The position numbers and the translations under genes are program-made. DNA of 64,000 bases, taken from Oscheius sp. JU75 (taxonomy: Eukaryota; Nematoda; Chromadorea; Rhabditida; Rhabditidae). Positions 23,801 to 34,474 of the stretch are shown in pieces (within the stretch, counting starts at the first letter, position 1; each line of letters starts with the position of its first letter). The stretch is from positions 2,294,001-2,358,000 of the forward strand of contig JASJZC010000001.1 in the NCBI GenBank assembly GCA_037178855.1. Reading direction: 5' to 3'. The notes below the pieces were generated by a model, which was not told the origin of the DNA, ran no database searches, and saw only the letters and a program-made list of their open reading frames with translations.

Positions 23801-24766
23801 GGGAAAAGGACGGCTGGTTATTATTTTATCTCTCGCTCATTTGCTTATTAACTCTGGCCCAAAGTACATTTGCCAGCGTCAAAAATGGTCAAGTAATGAC
23901 CCCGTACCATAATGTTAGGGCTTATATGAAGTACCTGTCAGTCTCCTCAGCTCCGAGTTACTGTCTCTCCCAATGTAGTAAGTTTACGTCTCCATTTTTT
24001 CTTCCTAGAAGTCCATGAAGATTAGGATTTGAAGGAGTATTTCCACTGTAAAATGTTCGAATTTCATCCGCTTACTACTCTGACACAATATGAATATTTC
24101 AGCTGCTATTTTGTACCCATCTACACACCTCATGGGCTAAACATTTTTTAAGCAAAGAACAGATTTTTCTATAGATACCTCCAAGATAAGAGCCAAATAA
24201 AGGCCCTACCTACAACCGGTCTCTTCATCTTCTTTCTCCGTGGCTCATGCTCCTGCTCAATCAGCGGTTGCGTATGCTCCTTCACCACATCTGCTTCTTC
24301 CTCCCTCTGCTCTCCTCCCTGTATTCGATGCATCTTTATGCCCGGCTTGGTGAGCCTTATCTCATGGGGGACCATCGTCAAGTTGAAATCCGATCCAGGC
24401 ATCGAAAACTGACGCTTCCTTTGGAACATGTGGGTTGTGAAGAGAGCAACGGCTTTCTCCCTTCCCTGGGTGACCTGAAGACGTTTTTTTGTGAGAAAAA
24501 ATGGCGAAAAATCTAACATTTTGAGGGAATTGACCGCTCTCGGGGAAGGTGGTTCGGATCTCGTTTTGGACACTGTGAACCTCATGATCGAAGGCCTCTG
24601 TGACACAGGCTTCCATGTGAGTGACCAGTTCGGGTCGCGAGACAAAGCTCTCCTGACATTCGGTGCAGGTGTGCTGGGTCTTCTTCTTTAGGGCCATTTC
24701 TTCATCCCTAACGAAGGTGGAGCATCCGTAAGGGGTGACAAAATCGTCTATTTCCTCGTCTTCCAT
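20876..24766 (-). CDS. C2H2 zinc-finger protein with acidic C-terminus
   Basis: Begins MEDEEIDDFV. Four C2H2-like fingers are seen in order: CTECQESF...H...C (atypical last ligand Cys), CPDCFRELLPKNFKEHYRIH, CYFCDKRFR...RLTHAKMH, and CHDCDFRCVLPITMDKHRKEEH. The C-terminus holds a proline-rich RPPPKPTRRP, an Asp/Tyr-rich YDYDFDDLFGD, an Asn run, and ends DDDQIVPY. It is probably a DNA-binding transcription regulator in the nucleus, but the subfamily is not recognised. Exons are split by large introns: 21237-22617 contains a MITE, and about 23060-24205 contains dispersed repeats. The intron splitting finger 3 (40 nt, about 22790-22829) needs a non-AG (CG) acceptor to keep the finger intact. ATG 24766 lies 1 nt after ctccag. 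Confidence 0.8.
21331..21392 (+). repeat. weak tRNA-like sequence
   Basis: ctggtgcaatagcagaagtc is followed by aatttcgacccc, a degraded B box. Lies in the zinc-finger gene intron. Confidence 0.3.
21653..21988. mobile_element. MITE with ~70-bp near-perfect terminal inverted repeats
   Basis: The left end starts tatagtctgttcacaaaaaa, and the right end is its reverse complement. Near identity extends about 70 bp inward on both sides, through gcatcgcgggc and into ggcgcggattcaaa. Total 336 bp, no transposase. It sits in the large intron of the zinc-finger gene. Confidence 0.85.
22230..22312 (-). repeat. tRNA-like sequence, family B
   Basis: The minus strand contains tggtgtattgctaagaggc and gggtttgactcc. 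The first motif recurs at 30362-30440 (-). Confidence 0.5.
23115..23180 (+). repeat. tRNA-like sequence, family C
   Basis: catggtgcagtgagatagag is followed by gggttcgatcc. The ggtgcagtg head resembles the tRNA-like part of the foldback at 57982-58047. Confidence 0.5.
23400..23665 (+). repeat. dispersed composite repeat
   Basis: The first half (ccacgaaacagaagcgagcc, aagtcaactttgggcg) matches 15520-15610. The second half (ggctcgtgacaggtagatg ... gtcgagctacc ... gacaggagcaac) is the inverted counterpart of 32290-32410. Confidence 0.6.
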
Positions 24767-26430
24767 TCTGGAGTTTTGTAGAATATTTGTATTACTCCTT
24801 CACGTTTTGAGCGAATCAAATGAAGGGATTTGCCAGAAAAGCTAGTCTTTTTGTACAAACCCGCTTAAATTTTTATGAAAATAGTTCACGACATTAAAAA
24901 GTACGTCAACTTTCCTGCCATTTTACTGCTTCCACATGTTTCCAAATGAAAGAGCATTGTTTTTAGTACTTCTTGACGCCACAGGCACAAAGAAGTCCCG
25001 AAACGCAGGACAATTTAGGAAATAACTTTGTGTCCAAACGAAAAGGCGTACGCAGGGCGTTTCCTATAGTATGACAAAATGAATCAAACTTTTTTATTTT
25101 TCTGCCGTTTTGGCTCATTTCCTTCATCCAGTGCAAAACGCTAACATAACATCCCAATTTGACGTATAACGCACAAAGGAAAAGGATTACTTTGCCATGC
25201 AAAAATATCAGAAATTCTGAAGGGGAATATCCAAAATATTTTGAAACCAGGTCAAATTAAGAAAACCACTTTATAAGTTAAAACGAACGCTATCTACAGA
25301 ACAAAAACAAGGAAAACCAACAAAATTAGTGTAAAGGAATGGGGGAAATGAGATAACCGAGAGGAAATGATACCAGTACACAAGTACAAAGCAATTAGTG
25401 TTAGCCCGCTATTATATGATGATGATGTTGATGACGAAGGTTACTTGACTAGATTCACGATCCAAATCTCCGACATTCCGAGCATTTTCATGTTGGGACC
25501 CTGAAAACGAGGACGTTAAACAGTTTCTAACGCATTTCTGCAGCCGGTAAGAAATGTTTGTTAACAGTTCAGCAGGCGGCCTTCTCGTTTGAATTTTTGG
25601 CGCGCTTTTACAAATTTGCCTAAAATTGGGTTTTCTGACGTAGTTCACTCATTTTCAGAGATTCTTATGTTTGTTGTATACAGCGTGCAAAAGAACCTCC
25701 TGAAGCATGAGAAATAGCGGATAATTTCAGAGATAGAGAAAAAGAACGGCAAGTTATGTAGACCACAAAAGAGAGAAGGAATGTCGAGTCTGGTTCTATT
25801 TACATGCGCGCCCATATCTGAGTCCCTTAACGCAACTCCTTTGTCCCGCCGCGTGTGCTACCGTATCTCGGGCTCAGAGGCTCTCCCCAAGTCATCCTCA
25901 CAGCGTTGACGGGATCTGCCTAAGAGCCTGTGTCCAGAGGAGCCCATTCTGTCGTCGCCTTAGATCATCTTACGCGACCCAACTCAGCCAGTCTTCCCGC
26001 CCATTTGGCTGACGCCTCCACGCCAGATCAAGGACATTGGGATTACACGATTTTTACGTTTTTTGCCTCCCTAACAGACTAAAGTGGGAGATTTCATAGA
26101 AAGTTTTTTGGTTGATTTACATTTTCTTATGTGCAATATTTTAACCCTCTACCCAATTTTTACCCGCTATGAATCGCCTAATGGGGCAAACAAAAACATG
26201 GGAAGTTTAACACGATCCTCTTTACCATTATTTCTTCTGCTGCCAATCGGGCAACGTACTACTCTCTACAGGTCATTACTATGAGTGGCTGACTTCAAAA
26301 ATACGAATAAGAAACTTCAATTGCGAGCCACGAAAACGCATTTTATGTTTGTTTGAAACACACTAGACACGGTAAAACCTTGGCTTATCATTATGCTACT
26401 GTATAACCTAAGCTTCAACTAGAGAACTGC
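24767..26430. other. intergenic region
   Basis: No supported exon in about 1.66 kb. Around 25530-25640 there is half of a MITE-like end (cagcaggcggccttctcg ... ttttggcgcgc), and 25840-25990 is a GC-richer stretch with weak LINE-tail resemblance on the minus strand. A final exon of the metallophosphoesterase gene could lie here, but I could not identify one. Confidence 0.4.
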
Positions 26431-28603
26431 TTATCGGAAAACGGCTCTAACCTGATAAAGAGTTCCCGCTGAGACCATCAGCTTCCCGTTTCCAAATGGC
26501 AGCTCATAGAGTCCGTAAAAGTAGGGCAGCATCCAGTAGACGAGCGGGACGACCACGTAGAACTGTCCAGCATGGGTGTGGCCTGAGTTGGTATGAATTT
26601 TAGTATCAATTCATGACAAAATACCTGAGAGTATGAGATCAATCTGTTCCAGATCAATCTTCGGAATTTCCGTGATTGTTGCCGGATTGTGAGCCATCAG
26701 AATCGTGCTGCTATCTTTCGGACAGTATTTTATGGCTATTGTCGCGTTGGACTCGTGGTTTTTTATGCTAAAAACAGACATTTTGTCCAGCCTTAAAAGC
26801 AGACAAACCCCATCTTTCCGCTCGAGATGTCGTTAACTCCGGCCAGACAGACTCCTTTGAAGAGGGTGTGACTGAAAAATAAGCATTACAAGATTGACTA
26901 TTACCCCCTCGGGGTCTGCGCTAAAACTTTGAAGAGCTGTAACTTTGTTTCGAGGCCGGAAATGTCTAAACATGATTGAATATTCTTACTCAGCTAAAAA
27001 AAAATAACTCTACGAAATGACTAAAAATCTATGAACTCGGATGGAATTGAATCCGGGTCCCTCCCATCCAAAAACTTAGCCGCTGCAATCGGCTACGTAC
27101 AGGGGCAAAGACAAATGCAACATAGAAGTAGAACCTACTTATTGTTCAGAACATGAATTCCCATCTTCTTGTACAAGCTGGTCCATTCCATCGCGTCGCC
27201 GTAGTAATAGTCGTGATTGCCTGTGACGAAGAAGGTTGGAACTCTCCGGGGAAGCTGCCACATTGGCTGGACACGATCGGCTACCTCACTGACCGGTCCG
27301 TCGACCATGTCTCCAACGATTAGGACCGCATCGACATCCAGGGAGAGCAGGCGGTCGACGACGTTCGCTACCTGAAAATTCCTGGAGTTTTGACCATGGA
27401 GATAGTTGGTACCTGTTCTTTGTAGACACTGGCTCCAGCATGGATGTCGGAAATGACGGCGAGACGGAGTTGGCCGCGTTCTGCCGAGAGATTCTGAGAA
27501 ATGGTCTATTATAGACGAGGGGAGCTTTAGCAGTGTCCGCTGTCGGAAAATCGGATTGTTCAATGAATGCCTTATATAAAAGTTGAGCTAGCGCAGGTCC
27601 TAATGTCCCTCTTTGGAATTGAAGTTACCTGTCGCCATCGATAGGCGGGGTCCAGTCTGGGCTAGCTATCCGCTCACGGTACGCACTAGAAGTTACAGCG
27701 CAAAACGCAAAACGCATTTTCGGCAGCCCGCGCTTACAAGCAGGACCATATCTTACCTTGACATGAATCGTTCGCTCCTTGACCTGTATGAAATCGCATC
27801 CAGCCCACATTATGAAGGATAGCAGGAGAGAAATCGTTATCGTGAACCTAAAAAAAACCAGTTCGTGTGATTTTTCACGAACAACTAGCCTGATTTGACA
27901 TCGTCGCTCAAAAATCAACCTCCTCAAGTAGTCGACTTGACTGACCAGGTCTATGAGGTATTTTATGGGTGGAATTAGCTGGAAATCAAGGCTAAAATAT
28001 GGTATAATCACAAAAACAACCATGAGATAGGGTCTTGTCGTGTTCACAATCCAAAATCCGAGGACGAAAGCGAATAAATTGGTCCATACACCGCAGGCGA
28101 TTGAGGTGAGGTCGAAGAGAAGCCACTGGAGCCACAGCGGCGCGTAGTACATGTAATAGATGAGCTGCGCGAAGAAGAAAAATACCAATAGGCCTGAGGA
28201 GTACCGCTCTCGCCATTTCTGAACAGGTTTTTATGAAAAAGTAGTGTCAACCTACTGATAATATCCACCTGTCAGCCTTACAATCCTCCTCCATTGGGGT
28301 ATAGTACGCAAGAAGCTGATGGTAGATGAATATATTGACGAGCGTCATCATGAGTTCTAGTTTGACGACAGAAACTACTCGTCGTCTATTGCCGAGCTCG
28401 TAGCCGGAGGCGGAACGGACCTTCAAAAACTTCGTAATTTTGATCTTTTTATCTTTTTATGTCATTTTATCACATATGTGCCATTCTCTGGAATGATTGG
28501 AAGAAAAGAAAAAACTCACCCAAGGTTCCAGAAACCATGCTATGGAGAAAAAAGTACAGACGATTCCTACAGAGACTAGCTTTGTCGTCGATATTGAACT
28601 CAT
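26431..28603 (-). CDS. membrane metallophosphoesterase, TMPPE-like
   Basis: The N-terminal half has several hydrophobic membrane segments (KLVSVGIVCTFFSIAWFL; LLVFFFFAQLIYYMY; WLLFDLTSIACGVWTNLFAF; PYLMVVFVIIPYFSLDF; ITISLLLSFIMWAGC). The C-terminal half is a calcineurin-like metallophosphoesterase domain with all five metal/phosphate motifs: ISDIHAG, VGDMVDG, GNHDYYYG, MAHNPA and SGHTHAGQ. This matches 'transmembrane protein with metallophosphoesterase domain'; the substrate is unknown. Introns are short except about 27497-27756 and about 26875-27135, the latter carrying a SINE. The 3' end is uncertain: reading through gives GTLYQVRAVFR then stop at 26431, which lacks the usual C-terminal strand, so a further exon is possible. 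ATG lies 4 nt after a cattcag acceptor. Confidence 0.85.
26915..27105 (-). repeat. tRNA-derived SINE, family D, copy 1
   Basis: About 190 bp. On the minus strand it has a tRNA-like head (tagccgattgcagcggctaa, then acccggattcaattcc) followed by a body with cagctcttcaaag. Head and body are both shared with 37905-38095, so the unit is a SINE, not a stray tRNA. Confidence 0.7.
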
Positions 28604-28795
28604 GGCACTGAATGTGGTATAACTTTTTGCTTACTTTCCCTGGTAACTCTCCGATAAAACGGTGTCAAAATCGTGCGACAGAGTTGGAAATAAAGCTTTA
28701 CATAGATATATAAAACAAAAAGGCGAATCAGTTTTGGGAGCAATACTTTAGGGAGAGCACCACTAAATTTGTACAATTTGCGGGAGAAAACAAAA

Positions 28796-31700
28796 TTTAG
28801 ATGCTGGAAGTGTTGAGGTCGTCGTCCGAATTGCGGTTGAGACTCTCGATGGCCAGGCGCATCGCGTTGCGCATGTTGTTCAGACAGCGAGCCAGTTTCC
28901 TGGAAAAAGGATGATATGTGGCATATTTTTGAATTACATTCGTTCGTTGATTCCGATGAGTCAACTCATGGGTTGACTGATCGAAATTGAGTGACTAGTA
29001 CGATATTGAATAAGGTAATCTCTCTAACAAAGAAAACGAGGACTAAGGTTGAGGATTTTGAAACTCAAATACGCACTTTTCAAGCGGAAGTCATCTGTAT
29101 TTCGTGAAACTTTGGTAGGCGCATACATTCACTCATGTTGCGCTCAGGCGAACTCTAGAGGACAAAAAAAGATGAGTAAAACTCACTCTTGATCAACACT
29201 CCCAATCAGATCTGCTCTAAAGGCGTTCAGCTGGGTCCTCGTCTGCAGCGACATGTACGAGTCGAGGGTTTCCTCGAGAGCACAGAGGTCAATAACACAT
29301 TGCTGTCTGGCTGCCGGGCTCTGGGGCGGTGTGGCCTGGATGTGCTCCAGGAGGGTGTTTATCACCATTTGAACTGTCAGCTGAAGTTTTTTCTCTTTGG
29401 GAGCGGGAAATATAACAAGCCTGTATGCAATCCAGGGTCAATTGCGGAGAATGGAGTTCGAGTTCGGCCTGCTGAAGCACGAAGCACATCATCATCTCCT
29501 TCGCGTAATCGGAGACGTCTGGAAAGTTGAAAATGAAAACGTTAGCAACCTGGGAAGGAACAACAGGACACAACGTAATCGGCTCGCTCCACGAACAAAC
29601 AAACAAATAAACAGAGTTCACCAAAGAAACCATCGCGCTTTATGTAATAGAGAAAAACCATTATTTGGCTACAACAAGCTAGAGTTGTAGCTGGCTTTTT
29701 CTGCATCTTCAACAGAAATCTACGCAAAAGAGCGACTTAAAAGACCCACCTTCCTCGGAAATATACTCGTAGTCGCAGCTGTCGACCAGCTCTTGGAACA
29801 TGTGCAGCTTCATCCGAATGTACATCTCCTCGATCAGGACCTTCCTGTAGTCTCCTATCACTTTTCTACTGTTCTAAATTGTTCCAGCATAATTTTGTAA
29901 GGGAAAAGTCACCTCAAAAATGACGTCAGCAAACTTGATTTCGCATTCGTCCATTCTCTTGCTTATGGTTTTCAAGGAAGATTCCATGATGTACTCGAGA
30001 TTACAGATCGAGATCAAGAGTTTTCGCGGCGTGACTTGTGTATTTTCGTCCTCGACGACTGTCTGGCTTTCCCCCAGTCGAATTGGGACTTTTCGTTGGC
30101 CGAGAAGTCTGAAAATCGTGTATTTTTAGGGGGAAAGCACAAAAACTCACATTTCTATGCACTTCTTCACTGAGCGAAGCATATTGACGAAATATTTAAT
30201 GAGCTCGACCCGGTAGATCTCTTTGGCGAAGAGACAGCTCTCACTCGGGTAGGCACTCGTCGACAGGGCGTCCTTGATCGAGGTGATGCAGTCACACACC
30301 TGGTTTTTTTTGTTTAAGACGGAAAAGAGAAGAGTTTGAGTTAAACTGGCCCATGCAAAAGACATCGAATTAGATCGCTAGACGGAGTAGAACCCGCGTC
30401 TCTTGGACCAAAAGCGCGCATCTTAGCAATACACCATCTTTGGCACAAAGATGAATACGGCTCGCGTTCAATAGGAAGAAAATGAACAAGTACCTCATTT
30501 TCGTAGAGATCCGGCAGTGTAGTCTTTGATAGACCAGTATCGAAGAACTCCTGCTGCCAGTTTTCCTTCTTGTATAGCAGTTGGATCCCTGCAAATGGAG
30601 GTATAAAAGTACGTATTTTTTTGGTGAATGGCTCGGCTGCTCAGAGGCTTATCTAATGCTGACATGGTATAGATGCTTCAGCTTTTATGACTGAACAGGC
30701 TGCAGTAATACCGGTTCATCTACATAGGCTGTATAGGCGGGCAAAAGTACCGTATTTCCGAAGGCCTAAACGCAACTCTAATGCAACTCTTTCACTAGCT
30801 TATTATCATTAGGCGCCAATAGACAGCTTTTAAACTGTCTCCGTACCTACGTCTATACCTAGGAGTTGGTGCGCATCATTAAGTTGCAGGGATACGGTAA
30901 TTTCACACAGCTCTTTAGGCAAGATTCCTCGAATTTAGTAGTGGATTGGATGCTAAAATTTGAGAAAGACCCACTCTCTGCTGTCCTCTCCACAGCATTC
31001 GCCACCACTTTCATCCTGATCATGTTCGAAATCTCTAGTAGGGGCTGGATCTGGGTAGTGGTGAATTGACAGTCGAGGAGCGTGGAGATGAAGGTGCGAA
31101 TCGTCTTGAGGCAGTTCAACAGGACTGTGCTCCTCAGTGCCGGACTGACCTGCGGCCATTTCACGAACTTGTCTGCGTACCTAAACGTACATTTTTGTTT
31201 GAAAAACAAGAAACCTTACATTCTCGTTTTTTCTGCCGGCAGAAGCTCAGGTATGAGGGCATTGAGAATTAGCCAGCTGGCAGCATTCAGCGTGTTTGTG
31301 AGCATCGCCTAAAGCCTTTTTTCTTAAAACTTTTAGGCTAAAACCTACATTTATATCATCTTGATGCTGCGTCCAGCGACTGTCCGTCGAGTTGTAGGAA
31401 TTTGAGAGCTTCCAAAAGGACTGGAGTTTGTTGCTGAGGATGGTAGTCAGGCTGGCCACGAAATGCTGTCGCTCATCGGTCTCAACGAGATGGAATCCGC
31501 CACGACTGCGTGAGGTCGCCGTCTCCATGGCCTTGTGATGATGGTCGCTTTGGATCTTCCACATGATGTCCTCGAGCCAGCAGTGATAAGCACGAATACA
31601 TTCCCAGGTCGGGTCCGAGTCGGGCTCGAGGATCTGCAAGTGAAGTTTATTGAGAGAAAGGAGGAAGAAAGTCTCTGAACCAGCTTTCTGCTACGAATAC

Positions 31701-33991
31701 TGGTTCAAAACTCTTTTCCAGCGGAACTTTGGACTATCTCTTTCGTTGAGATTACTGCCACTACAGGAACCCCACATTTTAGGGTCTACATTCTCACAAG
31801 TATGTGATTATGAATCCGTTTTATCCGCTGATCTTCTAGTAAGACTTTGCTTAGGGCTTCTGGATGAATCTGTGAAAGAAGCCAGCATTCGTTTAAGAAG
31901 TCTCTTCACACAATTTTGTATTATCTGCTTGCCACAAATTATGAAATTTTGACTCTGGTGCTATTTTGCTGAACATACTCATTCTACGGCACTCCCTCTA
32001 TAATTCAAGGACATCATTCATGTTGAGGATGTGATTTTCCATCTTGAGGACTTTCAACAAAACTGTTGGACATACCTGAGATCCAAAGAACATGAGTTCT
32101 GGAGTACTTTTACAATACACGATCTACTTGCCTAGTGGCTTGCCCAGAGAACAATCAATCTCAAAGTTATTGTTTTCCAAAATTTTAGTTAGTAACAGAC
32201 TTTTCTAGTTTAAAATGCCCGAAAGTCTCAGCGTGTCTGTTTGAAGTCATTATTGCAATTAGTGTGCACTACTTTCACACTAACTGCTGGCAAAACATAT
32301 CAAATCGAATCAGTTTGCAAGCTAGCGTTTGTGAGAGAACTTTGCTCCTGTCAAGGTAGCTCGACTGGAACAGCATCTACCTGTCACGAGCCCCAACGGG
32401 GCATCAGTCAAACTTGTTAGATGCAAGATTTTTTTTTTTGAATACAGCAATTGCTTAGCTTCAGGAACGCGTTGAATATGCTGTTTGTGTAACAGAAGAG
32501 TCTACTTATTCCGAAACCGATACCGAAAGATGTTCGTTTGAACTTCAAATTTTGGAAAACTGTTCGAGTCAGAAGCTAGAGGCTATGGGAAGAAACTACA
32601 AACTACTCATGAATATTTTGCATTCCAAACCAAGATCATACCTTGAGGTACTTGATGAGTTTGCTCTGTTCCTCGTAGCTGGCCGGCGTGTCGATCAGTT
32701 TGTGCTTCACCTCCTCCTTGAAATCTTCCATCTTGGAGTCCAGTTCCCGCATCACTGAATTGCTTTTTTTTCATGAAAAGTGTCTTCAAAGATACCTTCT
32801 TGGAAGAGCGGGACGGTTGTATTTTTGTAAAGAGCCTTGGCCCTCGTGTAGTCGTTCAGAATCGTCAAATATTCCCCCTTTTTCATGTTATCGTCAATGC
32901 TTTTCGAGAGGAAGAAAATGAATTTGAAGCGAGTGAGCACACCGAGAGCATTCCTGGTTGAATCGGCCTTGTCCTTCCGACTCAGAACGTCCTTGAAGAC
33001 GTTTTCTGCCCTTGCTCTGGCCTCATTGATCCAAATATTCAATTTATATATGAAAAAAAGGCAAAAGAACCTCGGTGGCAATGTTTTTAATGACCCGGAA
33101 CTCGCCATTCTCGTCATTCCTCTCAATCTCGTCATGGAGAGATGCCAGAGTATCGACGCAGTTGATCAGAGAGTAGAGGTTTGACTGAAAACTGGTACTT
33201 TGAACGGATTTTTGGCTGCATACCTTATGCATCTGCTCGTTCTTCTTCACCTCGTCCTGCTTGGCCAGTTCCATGTTTCTGATGGCTTCGCGCAAGTCCT
33301 CGATCCTGAAATTGAACAAGTTTTCTGATAAAACTACCCAAATTACGGTGTCTCACAGTGATTTTCGAGCAGATACCACTGTGGATTGAAGCTCTCCATG
33401 CGCAGATTGCCAGAGCCGTCCGGGAATTCCTTCTGGAGCAGAGAGGTGTCCATTTTTTTTGAGGGCATCAGACCGAGAGCGTCGCGATCATCGTTGGTCT
33501 GGGCAACGACTCGCATGGCTTCTCTTCCCGGCACAGTCCGCGATTCGTCGACCCAAACGGCACTTTCCTCGAGGGGACCGACTTGGGCGATGAAAATTCT
33601 GACAATAAAAACTGTTGAGACAAAAGTGGGGAGGTTACCTGAACTTGACATGTGAAATTCCACGACCGCCGCTCTTCGTAGCAATTTTAACGTCTCCCAA
33701 GCCGCGATTCGCCTGTCCGACTCGGGCAATGATCTTGGATGAAGATTTCCATCTGAAATTGAAATTGTCTCTGGAAAAGTAGGACTCACTTGGCCGTGTG
33801 GAGACAATCTGTGCCGCAGATGAAGAGCATGAGCAGATCATCCTGATCTGTGCCGAGATTCTCACCTCGGATGATTACTTGTGTGCCGGGAGTTCCTAGA
33901 AAAGAGGGATATGGCCAGTAAACCAGAAAGAGTTACCTTCAGTTGGAGAGAGACCTGTGACTGTCGGCGGCCCTGCTCGCCCTTCCGCCAT
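28796..33991 (-). CDS. EXOC2: exocyst complex component 2 (SEC5)
   Basis: Subunit of the exocyst, which tethers secretory vesicles to the plasma membrane; SEC5 binds Ral GTPase through its N-terminal IPT/TIG domain. That domain is plain here: [36 protein letters not shown], then [21 protein letters not shown]. Next come [21 protein letters not shown], and the strongly conserved [21 protein letters not shown] and YTRAKALY. The remaining helical rods follow through many short exons to the C-terminal [20 protein letters not shown], equivalent to the human C-terminal helix. Length is near that expected (about 900 residues). A ~1 kb intron (31637-32641) is filled by a composite repeat, and an intron near 30300-30495 has a tRNA-like sequence. 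Stop at 28796-28798. Confidence 0.94.
30362..30440 (-). repeat. tRNA-like sequence, family B, in EXOC2 intron
   Basis: The minus strand reads atggtgtattgctaagatgc, then cgcgggttctactcc. It shares its head with 22230-22312. Confidence 0.5.
32255..32475 (-). repeat. dispersed composite repeat in EXOC2 intron
   Basis: On the minus strand it contains ggctcgtgacaggtagatg, gtcgagctacc and gacaggagcaa, as at 23575-23640 on the plus strand. The end acagcaattgcttagcttc is like 8722-8742. Confidence 0.6.
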
Positions 33992-34474
33992 TTCTGTCCG
34001 ATCTTATTACCGTCGCCGAGTCTTCTGCAATATTTAGTTCTGTTTTCCACCAAAAGTGTGGTGAAAAAGAGGAGAAAGACAGGAAAAAAGTAACGAAAAT
34101 GTTGCCCAAAGTTCCATGCATTTCCCACCAAATTGAAAAGACGTGGCGGGACCGCCGCTAAAAGCCGGGAAATTCAAAAAACTTCCTTGTTTTCGGTTTC
34201 CACGCTCGAACATATTTTTGGTCTACTAACTGTTTATCCCCTTGTTTTCAGTCCATTTCGGCTTGGCAAATCGCGAAAAATAGTAGAACACAATTGTGTC
34301 CTGGCTTTTATCTAGAGGCGCAATCTCATCAAAACGCACTCTTTCACTCTCTAACCAAGTTGGCAGTTCCTCTGTCCTCATCTTTTTTGTTTTTCACTCA
34401 ATTGCTCTTGTAATCAGTTACTTTCAGGGAGAAGGACGTTAAAAATCTATTTCGGAGACCTCTAGGAATGTAAA
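33992..34474. other. divergent intergenic region EXOC2 / MFSD13A-like
   Basis: About 480 bp between two genes transcribed away from each other. An acceptor-like tactttcag near 34420-34429 precedes the MFSD13A-like start. No other element recognised. Confidence 0.45.

Noticed and set aside
24963-25202. 79-codon minus-strand open frame
   Set aside because: AT-rich, no motif, no acceptor or donor context.
25840-25990. LINE 3' end on the minus strand
   Set aside because: A few residues resemble the C-terminal tail of LINE polymerases, but stops and lack of a longer match make it indistinguishable from chance.
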